Assembly (NCBI GenBank): GCA_013203065.1
Contig: JABMQV010000413.1
Location: 1-5,502 of the forward strand
DNA from: Desulfobacteraceae bacterium
Lineage (GTDB): Bacteria; Desulfobacterota; DSM-4660; Desulfatiglandales; Desulfatiglandaceae
Reading direction: 5' to 3'
DNA: 5,502 nt
The position numbers and the translations under genes were made by a program. A model generated the notes under the pieces. It ran no database searches, was not told the origin of the DNA, and saw only the letters and a program-made list of their open reading frames with translations. Below, piece after piece: positions 1 through 5,498 of the stretch (the stretch's first letter is position 1; every line of letters starts with the position of its first letter).

Positions 1-208
1 GCGTTTTGCGACAGATAGGATAGGTTTCAACTTAACAGTTGCATGCTGCTCATAAATATGAAAAAGTAGTATAATGCACTTATGTTTTCATCTGATTCGC
101 TTTGTCTGCGAAGGGCAACAAAGAGCTTTCGGGTTCCATAGCCGTGCCATCCACCCGAGAACAATCCCCCAAATATAGAATCCTTATAGAAGGTAAGAGA
201 TTTTTCCA
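1..208. other. Upstream non-coding stretch, no gene recognised
   Basis: I see no supportable gene here. The stretch is AT-richer than the genes downstream. A lone TATAAT at 70-75 has no convincing -35 at the right distance. A 6-bp inverted repeat (TCGGGT 129-134 with ACCCGA 153-158, 18-nt loop) has no T-run after it, so it is not a convincing terminator. A long open frame on the minus strand covers this stretch but continues straight through the operator and the whole of the RHH gene. It matches nothing I recognise, so I read it as a chance shadow frame. The stretch may be the tail region of an upstream gene outside the window. Confidence 0.6.
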
Positions 209-236
209 TTGACAAATCGTAATACGATGTGATAAT
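209..236 (+). promoter_or_regulatory. Sigma70-type promoter with extended -10 driving the operon
   Basis: TTGACA at 209-214 is a perfect -35 hexamer. After a 16-bp spacer, GATAAT at 231-236 matches the -10 consensus at five of six positions. The TG at 228-229 followed by one base makes it an extended -10. Transcription would start near 243, leaving a leader of about 70 nt before the RHH gene at 312. The spacer is occupied by a palindrome (216-228), so a DNA-binding protein there would directly block RNA polymerase. No comparably good promoter is seen elsewhere in the window, which suggests it could serve all six genes. Confidence 0.75.
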
Positions 237-256
237 TATTTTGTTACATCGTATTA
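216..256 (+). promoter_or_regulatory. Palindromic operator, likely target of the RHH regulator
   Basis: Two nested symmetries are visible. ATCGTA (216-221), one base, then TACGAT (223-228) form a perfect 13-bp palindrome between the -35 and -10. In addition TAATACGATGT (220-230) and ACATCGTATTA (246-256) are a perfect 11-bp inverted repeat around a 15-bp spacer that contains the -10. The hexamer ATCGTA therefore occurs three times (216, 248, and inverted at 223). CopG-type RHH dimers are known to bind short pseudo-palindromes of this size, and NikR binds two half-sites about two helical turns apart. Both arrangements fit. The adjacent RHH gene makes autorepression the natural reading, but this is inferred. 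Confidence 0.7.
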
Positions 257-311
257 ATTCAGGGCATATGAAACAGATACATTCTAATTCGTCTGAGGTG
301 GAGGCTACTAT

Positions 312-602
312 ATGTCTAAGACGAAACAAGAAATCATAACATTCAAGGCTGATGGGGCATTGCTGAAGGCCATGAAAGGGATTCCAAATCGCTCCGAATT
401 TATACGAAATGCCATTCTGGCCTCCCTCAATAACATTTGTCCGATCTGCAAGGGAACAGGCATTCTCCCTCCGCACCAGAAAGCCCACATGGACGAGTTT
501 CTTACTGACCATTCGCTGGAGGAATGTGAGAAATGCAACGAAATGCATTTGGTGTGTCCTTATTTGCGAAAAACCGCCATGGACAAAGGCGTCAAAGGAT
601 AA
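312..602 (+). CDS. Ribbon-helix-helix regulator with Cys/His-rich C-terminal metal site (putative metal-responsive repressor)
   Basis: A 96-aa protein. Residues about 6-40 look like a CopG/NikR-type RHH DNA-binding domain: a beta-strand (EIITFKAD), a first helix, the turn PNRSEF, and a second helix ending near residue 40. The rest carries five cysteines and several histidines: C43-P-I-C46 followed by KGTG (a DnaJ-like CxxCxGxG), H55, H59, H67, C72-E-K-C75, H79 and C82. This could form a structural or sensing zinc site. The start is fixed by an in-frame stop at 294-296 and a strong Shine-Dalgarno (GAGGTGGAGG, 295-304). It is the first gene after a promoter-embedded palindrome and heads a metal-uptake operon, so I infer a cytoplasmic metal-responsive autorepressor. 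Zinc is the likely signal but is unproven. It lacks the NikR C-terminal ACT-like domain (NikR is about 130-150 aa), so it is not NikR. I know no gene name for it. Confidence 0.8.
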   Translation: MSKTKQEIITFKADGALLKAMKGIPNRSEFIRNAILASLNNICPICKGTGILPPHQKAHMDEFLTDHSLEECEKCNEMHLVCPYLRKTAMDKGVKG

Positions 603-675
603 TGCTCGTGCTAAATAATCTTGTAGCACAGTTCACCAAGGGATTTCGTGTCAATTCTCGCTGGGCGGATGAACC

Positions 676-1035
676 ATGATGAGAGCAAAGCTTCCAACCA
701 AAGCCATCCATCTCTTCTCTCTTCTTGTGCTTCTTTTTGGTACTGTAGGCGTTCAACTCATTCACCAACACTTTCATCACCATAGGCCGCTTCTGGCAGA
801 CACGGGTTGCCGTTCCTCCCAATCCTATCAGAAAACAGCCTGCCATGAGAGACACAAAGCCTGCCCTATTTGTGAAATTCTCGTTTCGTTTCAGCTGATT
901 GCCGATGGTCTTCCTGATAGAGAGCTTTCATGCCCTCCGCCCTCCCACATGGCTAGAGGATTCCCGCTCGGCCTCTTACCGACAAGCTGTCTCCATGTGT
1001 TCGAGGCCCGGGCTCCTCCCTTTGTTCGCCCCTAA
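676..1035 (+). CDS. Small secreted or membrane-anchored His/Cys-rich protein, unknown function
   Basis: A 119-aa protein with a hydrophobic segment at about residues 10-29 (signal peptide or signal anchor), preceded by basic residues, so it probably acts in the periplasm. Right after the segment is a His cluster (H30, H32, H34-H36). Next come C45, C56-H57, H60, C63-P-I-C66, then C86, C105 and H107. The C-terminus reads RAPPFVRP; a terminal RAPP-like motif recalls small DUF2946-type proteins of metal loci, but that resemblance is loose. The start is confined to ATG 676 or the adjacent ATG 679 because a stop lies at 670-672. The ribosome site (GGGCGGA, 663-669) is weak. It lies 73 bp after the RHH gene and 108 bp before the porin gene. 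The ligand-rich mature region and operon context suggest a metal-binding or metal-delivery role; no function is established. Confidence 0.65.
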   Translation: MMRAKLPTKAIHLFSLLVLLFGTVGVQLIHQHFHHHRPLLADTGCRSSQSYQKTACHERHKACPICEILVSFQLIADGLPDRELSCPPPSHMARGFPLGLLPTSCLHVFEARAPPFVRP

Positions 1036-1094
1036 GAAAAATTCTTTTGAAACTCTGATACATACAGCTTAATACAGGTCAGAAGGGAACATCA

Positions 1095-1139
1095 TCTCCC
1101 GAAGGGAGAAGTATGTCCCTGGATACCTCTATGAGGAGG
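1095..1139 (+). promoter_or_regulatory. Structured leader and strong RBS of the porin gene
   Basis: In the 108-bp gap before the porin gene, TCTCCC (1095-1100) and GGGAGA (1104-1109) form a perfect 6-bp stem with a 3-nt loop. A second small stem, CCTC (1126-1129) with GAGG (1133-1136), would cover part of the strong Shine-Dalgarno GAGGAGG (1133-1139). No T-run follows, so this is not a terminator. Upstream, TTGAAA (1047-1052), 17 bp, TAATAC (1070-1075) is a poor promoter candidate. The hairpins might tune translation or protect the mRNA, but they are short and could be chance. Confidence 0.3.
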
Positions 1140-1143
1140 AATT

Positions 1144-2649
1144 ATGGGAACCTTAAAAAGGATTCTTTTTTGTAGTATTGTGCTCGTCTGCCTTGCGACC
1201 TCGCCTTCGCTGGCAGAAGAAAAGGGAGCGCAAGCTGACTCCTTGGCAAAAATACAGGAACAGATTCATTCATTGAAAGAACAAATGGAGAGTGAAAGAC
1301 GGGCCTACGAAACAAAGCTCCAAGAGATGCAAAGGCGGGTTGAGGCGCTTTCCAAAAAGGTGGCGGAAAAACCCCAGGCCGACGCAGAAAAAGAGCTTGA
1401 GGGAGAAATCGCCAAATCAACTGCGGGCACACCTTCTTCGGGTCCGGAAAAGATATGGTCTTCTGTAGGCCGTACGATTCAGTCGATGAATCCGGAGATA
1501 GCCGTTTCCATTGATACTGTTTACTACAACGACGACACTGACGAAGGAGTGGGCCATCTCCTTGGCGAGGTGGCCGGTTTTGGTCATGCCCACAGCCATG
1601 AAGACGATCATGACCACGCCCACTACTTCGACAATGGCTTCAATCTTCGGGAGGTGGAGCTCTATCTTGGGGCGACGGTGGATCCATATTTCAAGGCATA
1701 TACAACCCTTGCCTATCACCCTGGCCATTTTGAGGTCGAAGAGGCCGTTTTTGAGACCACGTGTCTGCCCGCCGGATTTCAGGTGAAAGGGGGCAAGTTT
1801 CTGAGCGACTTTAGCCGAATTAACCGTCAACATCCCCATGAATGGGATTTTGTTGACAGGCCGCTCATTTCAGAGCTGGTTTTTGGGGATCACGGTCTCC
1901 TTGAGACGGGTGCTCAGTTGTCCTGGCTGGCACCGACGCCCTTTCATCTCCTGCTGGGACTGGAAGCTGTCCAGGGAGACAACGAAAGAATGTTCAACCA
2001 CATAGACGGGGATCATCTGCCGGATCACAGCGGCCCTCGGCTCTGGGTAGGCTGGCTCAAATTCTCACCCAACCTGCCCCAGCGACACGGCCTTCAAGTG
2101 GGCCTGTTCGGCTCATCCGGAAAGGATCAGGAAGCCCATGACGGCAATGGAGATGGAACGGAGGACCACTGGCTCGATGGGGACAGTTCATTCTGGGGTG
2201 CCGACTTTGTCTACAAATACGACTCCCCGAAGGAACACGGGCAGGATGATTGGCTCGTGCAGGGTGAATACCTGTATAGAAAAACAGACCTGGACGTCAT
2301 TGGTCACGACCTGAATCCTGCCATGGTAGGCCGCAGCCTGGTGAAAAACCAGGATGGCTTTTACATTCAAGGCGTCTACGGTTTTCTTCCCCGTTGGCGA
2401 GCCGGCCTTCGGTGGGATATGGTAGGGCTTACCAATGAGGACCGGTATCCCCCGGGCAATTCGGAAGACTTCGGGAACAGCTCCCGTTATTCGGGGATGA
2501 TAGACTGGAGTCCCAGCGAGTTTTCAAAGCTCAGATTCCAAACCAGCTATGGTGATTGGGCTTTGGTAGACGGGGACAGGGAAAAATTCTGGCAGGTCTT
2601 TGTCCAAGCGATCATCAACATTGGCGCCCATGGCGCTCACGGTTTTTAG
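1144..2649 (+). CDS. Outer-membrane beta-barrel protein with coiled coil and His-rich segment (putative zinc-regulated porin)
   Basis: A 501-aa protein. Residues 1-24 are a signal peptide (basic start, hydrophobic core, cleavage likely after PSLA). Residues about 30-75 are charged and heptad-like, a predicted coiled coil as found at the N-terminus of some trimeric porins. From about 115 onward, alternating aromatic/hydrophobic stretches and Gly/Asp-rich turns fit a beta-barrel, and the chain ends in phenylalanine, as outer-membrane proteins usually do. There is no TonB box or plug domain that I can see, so it is probably not a TonB-dependent receptor. Residues 147-160 read GHAHSHEDDHDHAH; further His/Asp-rich loops lie at 279-296 and 326-346, and the end is AHGAHGF, a tail I associate with metal-regulated outer-membrane proteins. 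The start is fixed by a stop at 1132-1134 and the Shine-Dalgarno at 1133-1139. Likely role: metal capture or passage through the outer membrane ahead of the ABC importer. Substrate and pore activity are inferred. Confidence 0.75.
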   Translation: MGTLKRILFCSIVLVCLATSPSLAEEKGAQADSLAKIQEQIHSLKEQMESERRAYETKLQEMQRRVEALSKKVAEKPQADAEKELEGEIAKSTAGTPSSGPEKIWSSVGRTIQSMNPEIAVSIDTVYYNDDTDEGVGHLLGEVAGFGHAHSHEDDHDHAHYFDNGFNLREVELYLGATVDPYFKAYTTLAYHPGHFEVEEAVFETTCLPAGFQVKGGKFLSDFSRINRQHPHEWDFVDRPLISELVFGDHGLLETGAQLSWLAPTPFHLLLGLEAVQGDNERMFNHIDGDHLPDHSGPRLWVGWLKFSPNLPQRHGLQVGLFGSSGKDQEAHDGNGDGTEDHWLDGDSSFWGADFVYKYDSPKEHGQDDWLVQGEYLYRKTDLDVIGHDLNPAMVGRSLVKNQDGFYIQGVYGFLPRWRAGLRWDMVGLTNEDRYPPGNSEDFGNSSRYSGMIDWSPSEFSKLRFQTSYGDWALVDGDREKFWQVFVQAIINIGAHGAHGF

Positions 2650-2650
2650 G

Positions 2651-2734
2651 GCAGGCGGAACCTGCGGTTGCATCTTCCCATGAATTCCGAAGAATGAAAT
2701 GGGGAGCCATCAGGCAGGTTTTCGCGCAAAACCT
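2651..2734 (+). other. Intercistronic hairpins between porin and binding-protein genes
   Basis: The 187-bp gap after the porin gene starts with GCAGG (2651-2655) and CCTGC (2661-2665), a GC-rich 5-bp stem just past the stop codon. Further on, AGGTTTT (2716-2722) pairs perfectly with AAAACCT (2728-2734) around a 5-nt loop. Neither is followed by a run of T, so neither looks like a rho-independent terminator. They could be mRNA-stabilising or processing structures. No operator-like ATCGTA element and no convincing promoter is seen before the next gene, which has its own good Shine-Dalgarno (GAAGGAG, about 2823-2829). Confidence 0.3.
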
Positions 2735-2836
2735 CTGAAAATGCAGACGGGTCCTTCCTCAAGAGGATTCATTTCGTCGAGTATTCATGGAACCGTCTAC
2801 GTCAAGAAACCGCATATTGTGTGAAGGAGTGAATGT

Positions 2837-3883
2837 ATGAACAGAAAAAAATCCATTTGTTGTCCCAGGCTTTTATGGCCTGTTGTCCTGGCTTTCATGG
2901 CAACCAGCTTTTCCTGGACTTCCCTACGAGCTGAACAACTCAATATTGTGACCTCGACCACCGATCTGGCCTCCATTGCCCGGAGTATCGCGGGTCAGCA
3001 CGCCGTGGTCAGAAGCATTTGCAGTGGTTCGGAAGATCCACATTTTATTCAAGCCAAACCAAGCTATATCGTAATGGTCAGAGATGCGGGCCTCTGGATA
3101 CGGGTCGGAATGGACCTGGAAATCGGATGGGAGGCGCCCATTCTGGATGGCGCCAGAAACATGGCCATACGGGAAGGGGGACCGAGGCACCTGGATGCGT
3201 CAGAACGGGTTCTCAGGATGGACGTTCCTTCCGGGCGGATCACCCGCGCCATGGGAGATGTGCATCCCCAGGGCAACCCGCATTACTGGCTGGATCCGCT
3301 AAATGCCAGGATTGTGGCAAAAAGCATCGCGGATCGCCTCTCCAAAATAGAACCAAAGTATGCCGAAAACTTCCGGAAGAATTTTGTTTCATTTCGAGAA
3401 TCCCTTGACCGGCACATGTTCGGAAAGGAGTTGACTGCTAAATATGGTGGCGTCCGACTCTGGTCCCTCCTCTTGAAAGGGGAATTGTACAGCTTTCTTG
3501 AAGGCCTCTCGGAAGATGGAAGCCTCGGGGGCTGGCTGGGTCGCATGAGATCTTTTCGTGGGGAGAAGGTCGTCACCTACCATCGGAGTTGGATCTATTT
3601 TGCCAACCGTTTCGATCTTGTCATCATTGCGGAACTAGAGCCCAAGCCGGGAATACCGCCAAGTCCTTCGCATCTGGCCGATGTCATCGAGATCATGAAG
3701 ACGGAGCACGCGAAAGCCATCATCCTGGAGCCTTACTATAACAGGAAATCAGCCGATCTGGTCGCATCAAAGACCGGTGCAAAGGTTGCCGTATGTCCCC
3801 TATCGGTCGGCGGTGGGCCTGGAATCAAGGACTACCTGACGCTGATCGATTTTATCGTGGACCAAATGACCAAAGTCTTGTGA
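2837..3883 (+). CDS. znuA: ZnuA-like periplasmic metal-binding protein of an ABC importer (cluster A-I)
   Basis: A 348-aa protein that captures a metal ion in the periplasm and passes it to the permease. Residues 1-32 form a signal peptide (cleavage after SLRA); the cysteines at 8-9 are too early for a lipobox. The mature part opens LNIVTSTTDLASIA, typical of the TroA/ZnuA family. Likely ligands are H69 in SEDPHF, H149 in NPHYWLDP (H143 nearby) and H249 in VVTYHRSW. EPKPGIPPSPSHL (268-280) and ILEPYYN (296-302) are also family motifs. A three-His site favours zinc over manganese, whose binders usually have Glu and Asp. The usual C-terminal ligand Asp is not evident: the region reads CPLSVGGGPG. 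The long His-rich loop of classical ZnuA is missing, and residues about 205-233 form an insertion. The start is fixed by a stop at 2822-2824 and the Shine-Dalgarno. Manganese or iron transport remains possible. Confidence 0.88.
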   Translation: MNRKKSICCPRLLWPVVLAFMATSFSWTSLRAEQLNIVTSTTDLASIARSIAGQHAVVRSICSGSEDPHFIQAKPSYIVMVRDAGLWIRVGMDLEIGWEAPILDGARNMAIREGGPRHLDASERVLRMDVPSGRITRAMGDVHPQGNPHYWLDPLNARIVAKSIADRLSKIEPKYAENFRKNFVSFRESLDRHMFGKELTAKYGGVRLWSLLLKGELYSFLEGLSEDGSLGGWLGRMRSFRGEKVVTYHRSWIYFANRFDLVIIAELEPKPGIPPSPSHLADVIEIMKTEHAKAIILEPYYNRKSADLVASKTGAKVAVCPLSVGGGPGIKDYLTLIDFIVDQMTKVL

Positions 3884-3914
3884 GTTTCCAATTATAGGAA
3901 AACTGGAGATCTGC

Positions 3915-4613
3915 ATGTCTGACGAGAAAAAACATTCAGAGACCATTATCACAATCGAACACCTTTGCGTTGCTTATGATCGCAAGGATATCCTTCATGA
4001 TGTCTCAATTGAGATTACCAGAGGCCTTTTCTTGCCCTTTGTCGGACCGAACGGGGCCGGCAAGACGACCTTGCTTCGAGCCATCTTAGGGTTGATCAGG
4101 CCACGTGTGGGAAACGTGCGGACAGCTTTAAGCCGTTCGGATCTGGGATATGTACCTCAGCACAGCTCCATTGACCCGCTGTACCCGGTGACCACTTGGC
4201 AGATTGTTATGATGGGGTTGTACCCGGAACTCGGTCTATGGCGCAGACCGAACAGAGAGCAAAAGCAACATCTGAATCACCTTATCGAGGAATTGGGTCT
4301 TGCAGAACACGCACACAAGACGTTTGGAGAACTCTCCGGTGGAATGAAACAAAAGGCACTCATTGCTCGAGCTTTGGTGGGCAAACCGGAGGTTTTAGTG
4401 ATGGACGAGCCAACATCGGAGCTTGATGAGAAATCCGAAAGGGAAGTACTCTCCAGGCTGTTCAGCCTTTGTGAACATCAAGGAAAAACAGTGTTGTTTG
4501 CCCATCATGGGCTGGACATAATAAAAGGCTTGGCATCAAAAGTCTGCCTGGTCAATCACGGTTCTGTACGGCTTGTTCAGGAGAAAGATATCGGCAATGG
4601 ACAGAATTGGTGA
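3915..4613 (+). CDS. znuC: ZnuC-like ATP-binding protein of the metal ABC importer
   Basis: A 232-aa cytoplasmic ATPase that powers import through the adjacent permease. All nucleotide-binding motifs are present: Walker A GPNGAGKTT (44-52), Q-loop Q82 in YVPQHSSID, signature LSGGMKQK (140-147), Walker B VLVMDEP (160-166), D-loop TSELD (167-171) and switch His197 in LFAHHGLD. The segment before Walker A reads RGLFLPFVG, where a Gly-Glu pair is more common in ABC ATPases. The protein is compact and lacks the extended C-terminus of Escherichia coli ZnuC. ATG 3915 is preceded by GGAG (3905-3908) at a good distance; the frame is open further upstream but without a better start. It follows the binding-protein gene by 31 bp and precedes the permease by 36 bp, so the three are surely co-transcribed. 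A weak TTTCC/GGAAA hairpin lies in the upstream gap. Confidence 0.92.
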   Translation: MSDEKKHSETIITIEHLCVAYDRKDILHDVSIEITRGLFLPFVGPNGAGKTTLLRAILGLIRPRVGNVRTALSRSDLGYVPQHSSIDPLYPVTTWQIVMMGLYPELGLWRRPNREQKQHLNHLIEELGLAEHAHKTFGELSGGMKQKALIARALVGKPEVLVMDEPTSELDEKSEREVLSRLFSLCEHQGKTVLFAHHGLDIIKGLASKVCLVNHGSVRLVQEKDIGNGQNW

Positions 4614-4649
4614 AACCACGATGATCGTCATTCATGGCGGTGATGGCCC

Positions 4650-5498
4650 ATGACAGATAACCTTAAGACTCTTATGCTTCTTTTCCCGCATGCGGTGGTG
4701 GCCGGTGTTGTGATCAGTATCACCTGTTCCATTCTCGGAGTCTTCACGATCCTGAAACGTGTTGTATTTGTTGGGGTCACCTTGTCCGAAGTCGCTGCCT
4801 GCGGCATCGCCCTGGGTATGGCATACCAGATCCAACCGTTTGTTGGTGCAATCACGCTCACGGTTGCTGCCGTGGCCGTGCTTTCTTACCCTTTTGAGAT
4901 GCATCGCATTCCTCGTGACGCCGTGCTTGGCGTCATCTTCGTTTTTACGTCGGCCTTGGGGATTCTGGTGGTTTCAAAGAGCGTTTTTGGCCTCCACGAG
5001 GTAAAGGCGCTGCTCTATGGTGATCTTATTCTGACGTCACAGGGTGATTTAAATGTAATCCTTGCGGCCCTCGTTCCGGTGTTGATCTACTTCCTTGGGT
5101 TCATGCGGCCAACGCTTTATACCTTTCTGGATCGAGAATCCGCCAAAATTATGGGGATTCGAGTGGCTCTTTGGGAATTCATTTATTTTTTTGCCCTTGG
5201 GCTGACGGTCTCCGCAGCTTCAAAGGTAGCGGGAGCCATCCTCATATTCTGCTTTTTGGTGGTGGCGCCGTCTGCCGGGCTGCTCCTTTCTCGGCGCCTT
5301 AGATGGGTTATGTTGATCGCCCTTTGCGGTGGACTTGTTTCCACCTTTGTCGGTTTTTACTGGTCGTTTCGTTGTGACCTTCCCACCAACCAAGCCATTT
5401 CGGTCACGGCCTGTCTCTGGTTTGGGGTGGCAGCGGGTGTGCGTTATACCCAATGGATGGCGTCAAGGCTGATGGCCCGTATGAAACAAGGCAGTTGA
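4650..5498 (+). CDS. znuB: ZnuB-like ABC-3 family metal permease
   Basis: A 282-aa inner-membrane protein with about eight or nine hydrophobic segments (roughly 13-34, 38-58, 63-82, 90-110, 134-152, 172-190, 193-213, 217-237, 247-265). It forms the metal channel and presumably dimerises around two ATPase subunits. Family marks include KRVVFVGVTLSEVAACG (36-52), the cytoplasmic coupling region FLDRESAKIMGIRV (159-172) and KVAGAILIFCFLVVAPSAG (192-210). In many ZnuB/MntB proteins the first motif carries His after LS or LA; here it is Glu47. A stop at 4641-4643 forces the start at ATG 4650. The ribosome site (GGCGGTGA, 4637-4644 area) is weak, which may mean translational coupling to the ATPase gene. 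The gene is complete, ending four bases before the window edge. No terminator is visible. Confidence 0.92.
   Translation: MTDNLKTLMLLFPHAVVAGVVISITCSILGVFTILKRVVFVGVTLSEVAACGIALGMAYQIQPFVGAITLTVAAVAVLSYPFEMHRIPRDAVLGVIFVFTSALGILVVSKSVFGLHEVKALLYGDLILTSQGDLNVILAALVPVLIYFLGFMRPTLYTFLDRESAKIMGIRVALWEFIYFFALGLTVSAASKVAGAILIFCFLVVAPSAGLLLSRRLRWVMLIALCGGLVSTFVGFYWSFRCDLPTNQAISVTACLWFGVAAGVRYTQWMASRLMARMKQGS

Noticed and set aside
70..75. Isolated TATAAT as a second promoter
   Set aside because: No acceptable -35 lies 16-18 bp upstream, and the following frames are short.
129..158. TCGGGT/ACCCGA hairpin with a GGTTC-like stretch, as a tRNA end or a terminator
   Set aside because: No cloverleaf can be drawn around it and there is no T-run; the loop is 18 nt.
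268..339. A 23-codon open frame starting at ATG 268 and overlapping the start of the RHH gene (possible leader peptide)
   Set aside because: Its only ribosome-site candidate (AGGG, 261-264) is too close to the ATG, and the peptide shows no regulatory codon run or hairpin pair suggesting attenuation.
27..629. A 200-codon open frame on the minus strand
   Set aside because: It runs antisense through the promoter, operator and the whole RHH gene, has no recognisable domain, and the + strand genes have clear ribosome sites and family features.
608..629. GTGCTA/TAGCAC inverted repeat after the RHH gene, as a terminator
   Set aside because: The stem is 6 bp with a 10-nt loop and no T-run, and the next gene follows in the same direction 73 bp after the RHH gene.
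1047..1075. TTGAAA-N17-TAATAC as an internal promoter for the porin gene
   Set aside because: The -10 matches at only three positions and no operator-like palindrome is nearby.
1473..1478. TACGAT inside the porin gene, and ATCGTA at 3068-3073 inside the binding-protein gene, as extra operator copies
   Set aside because: Each is a single hexamer within coding sequence, without a partner arm or promoter.
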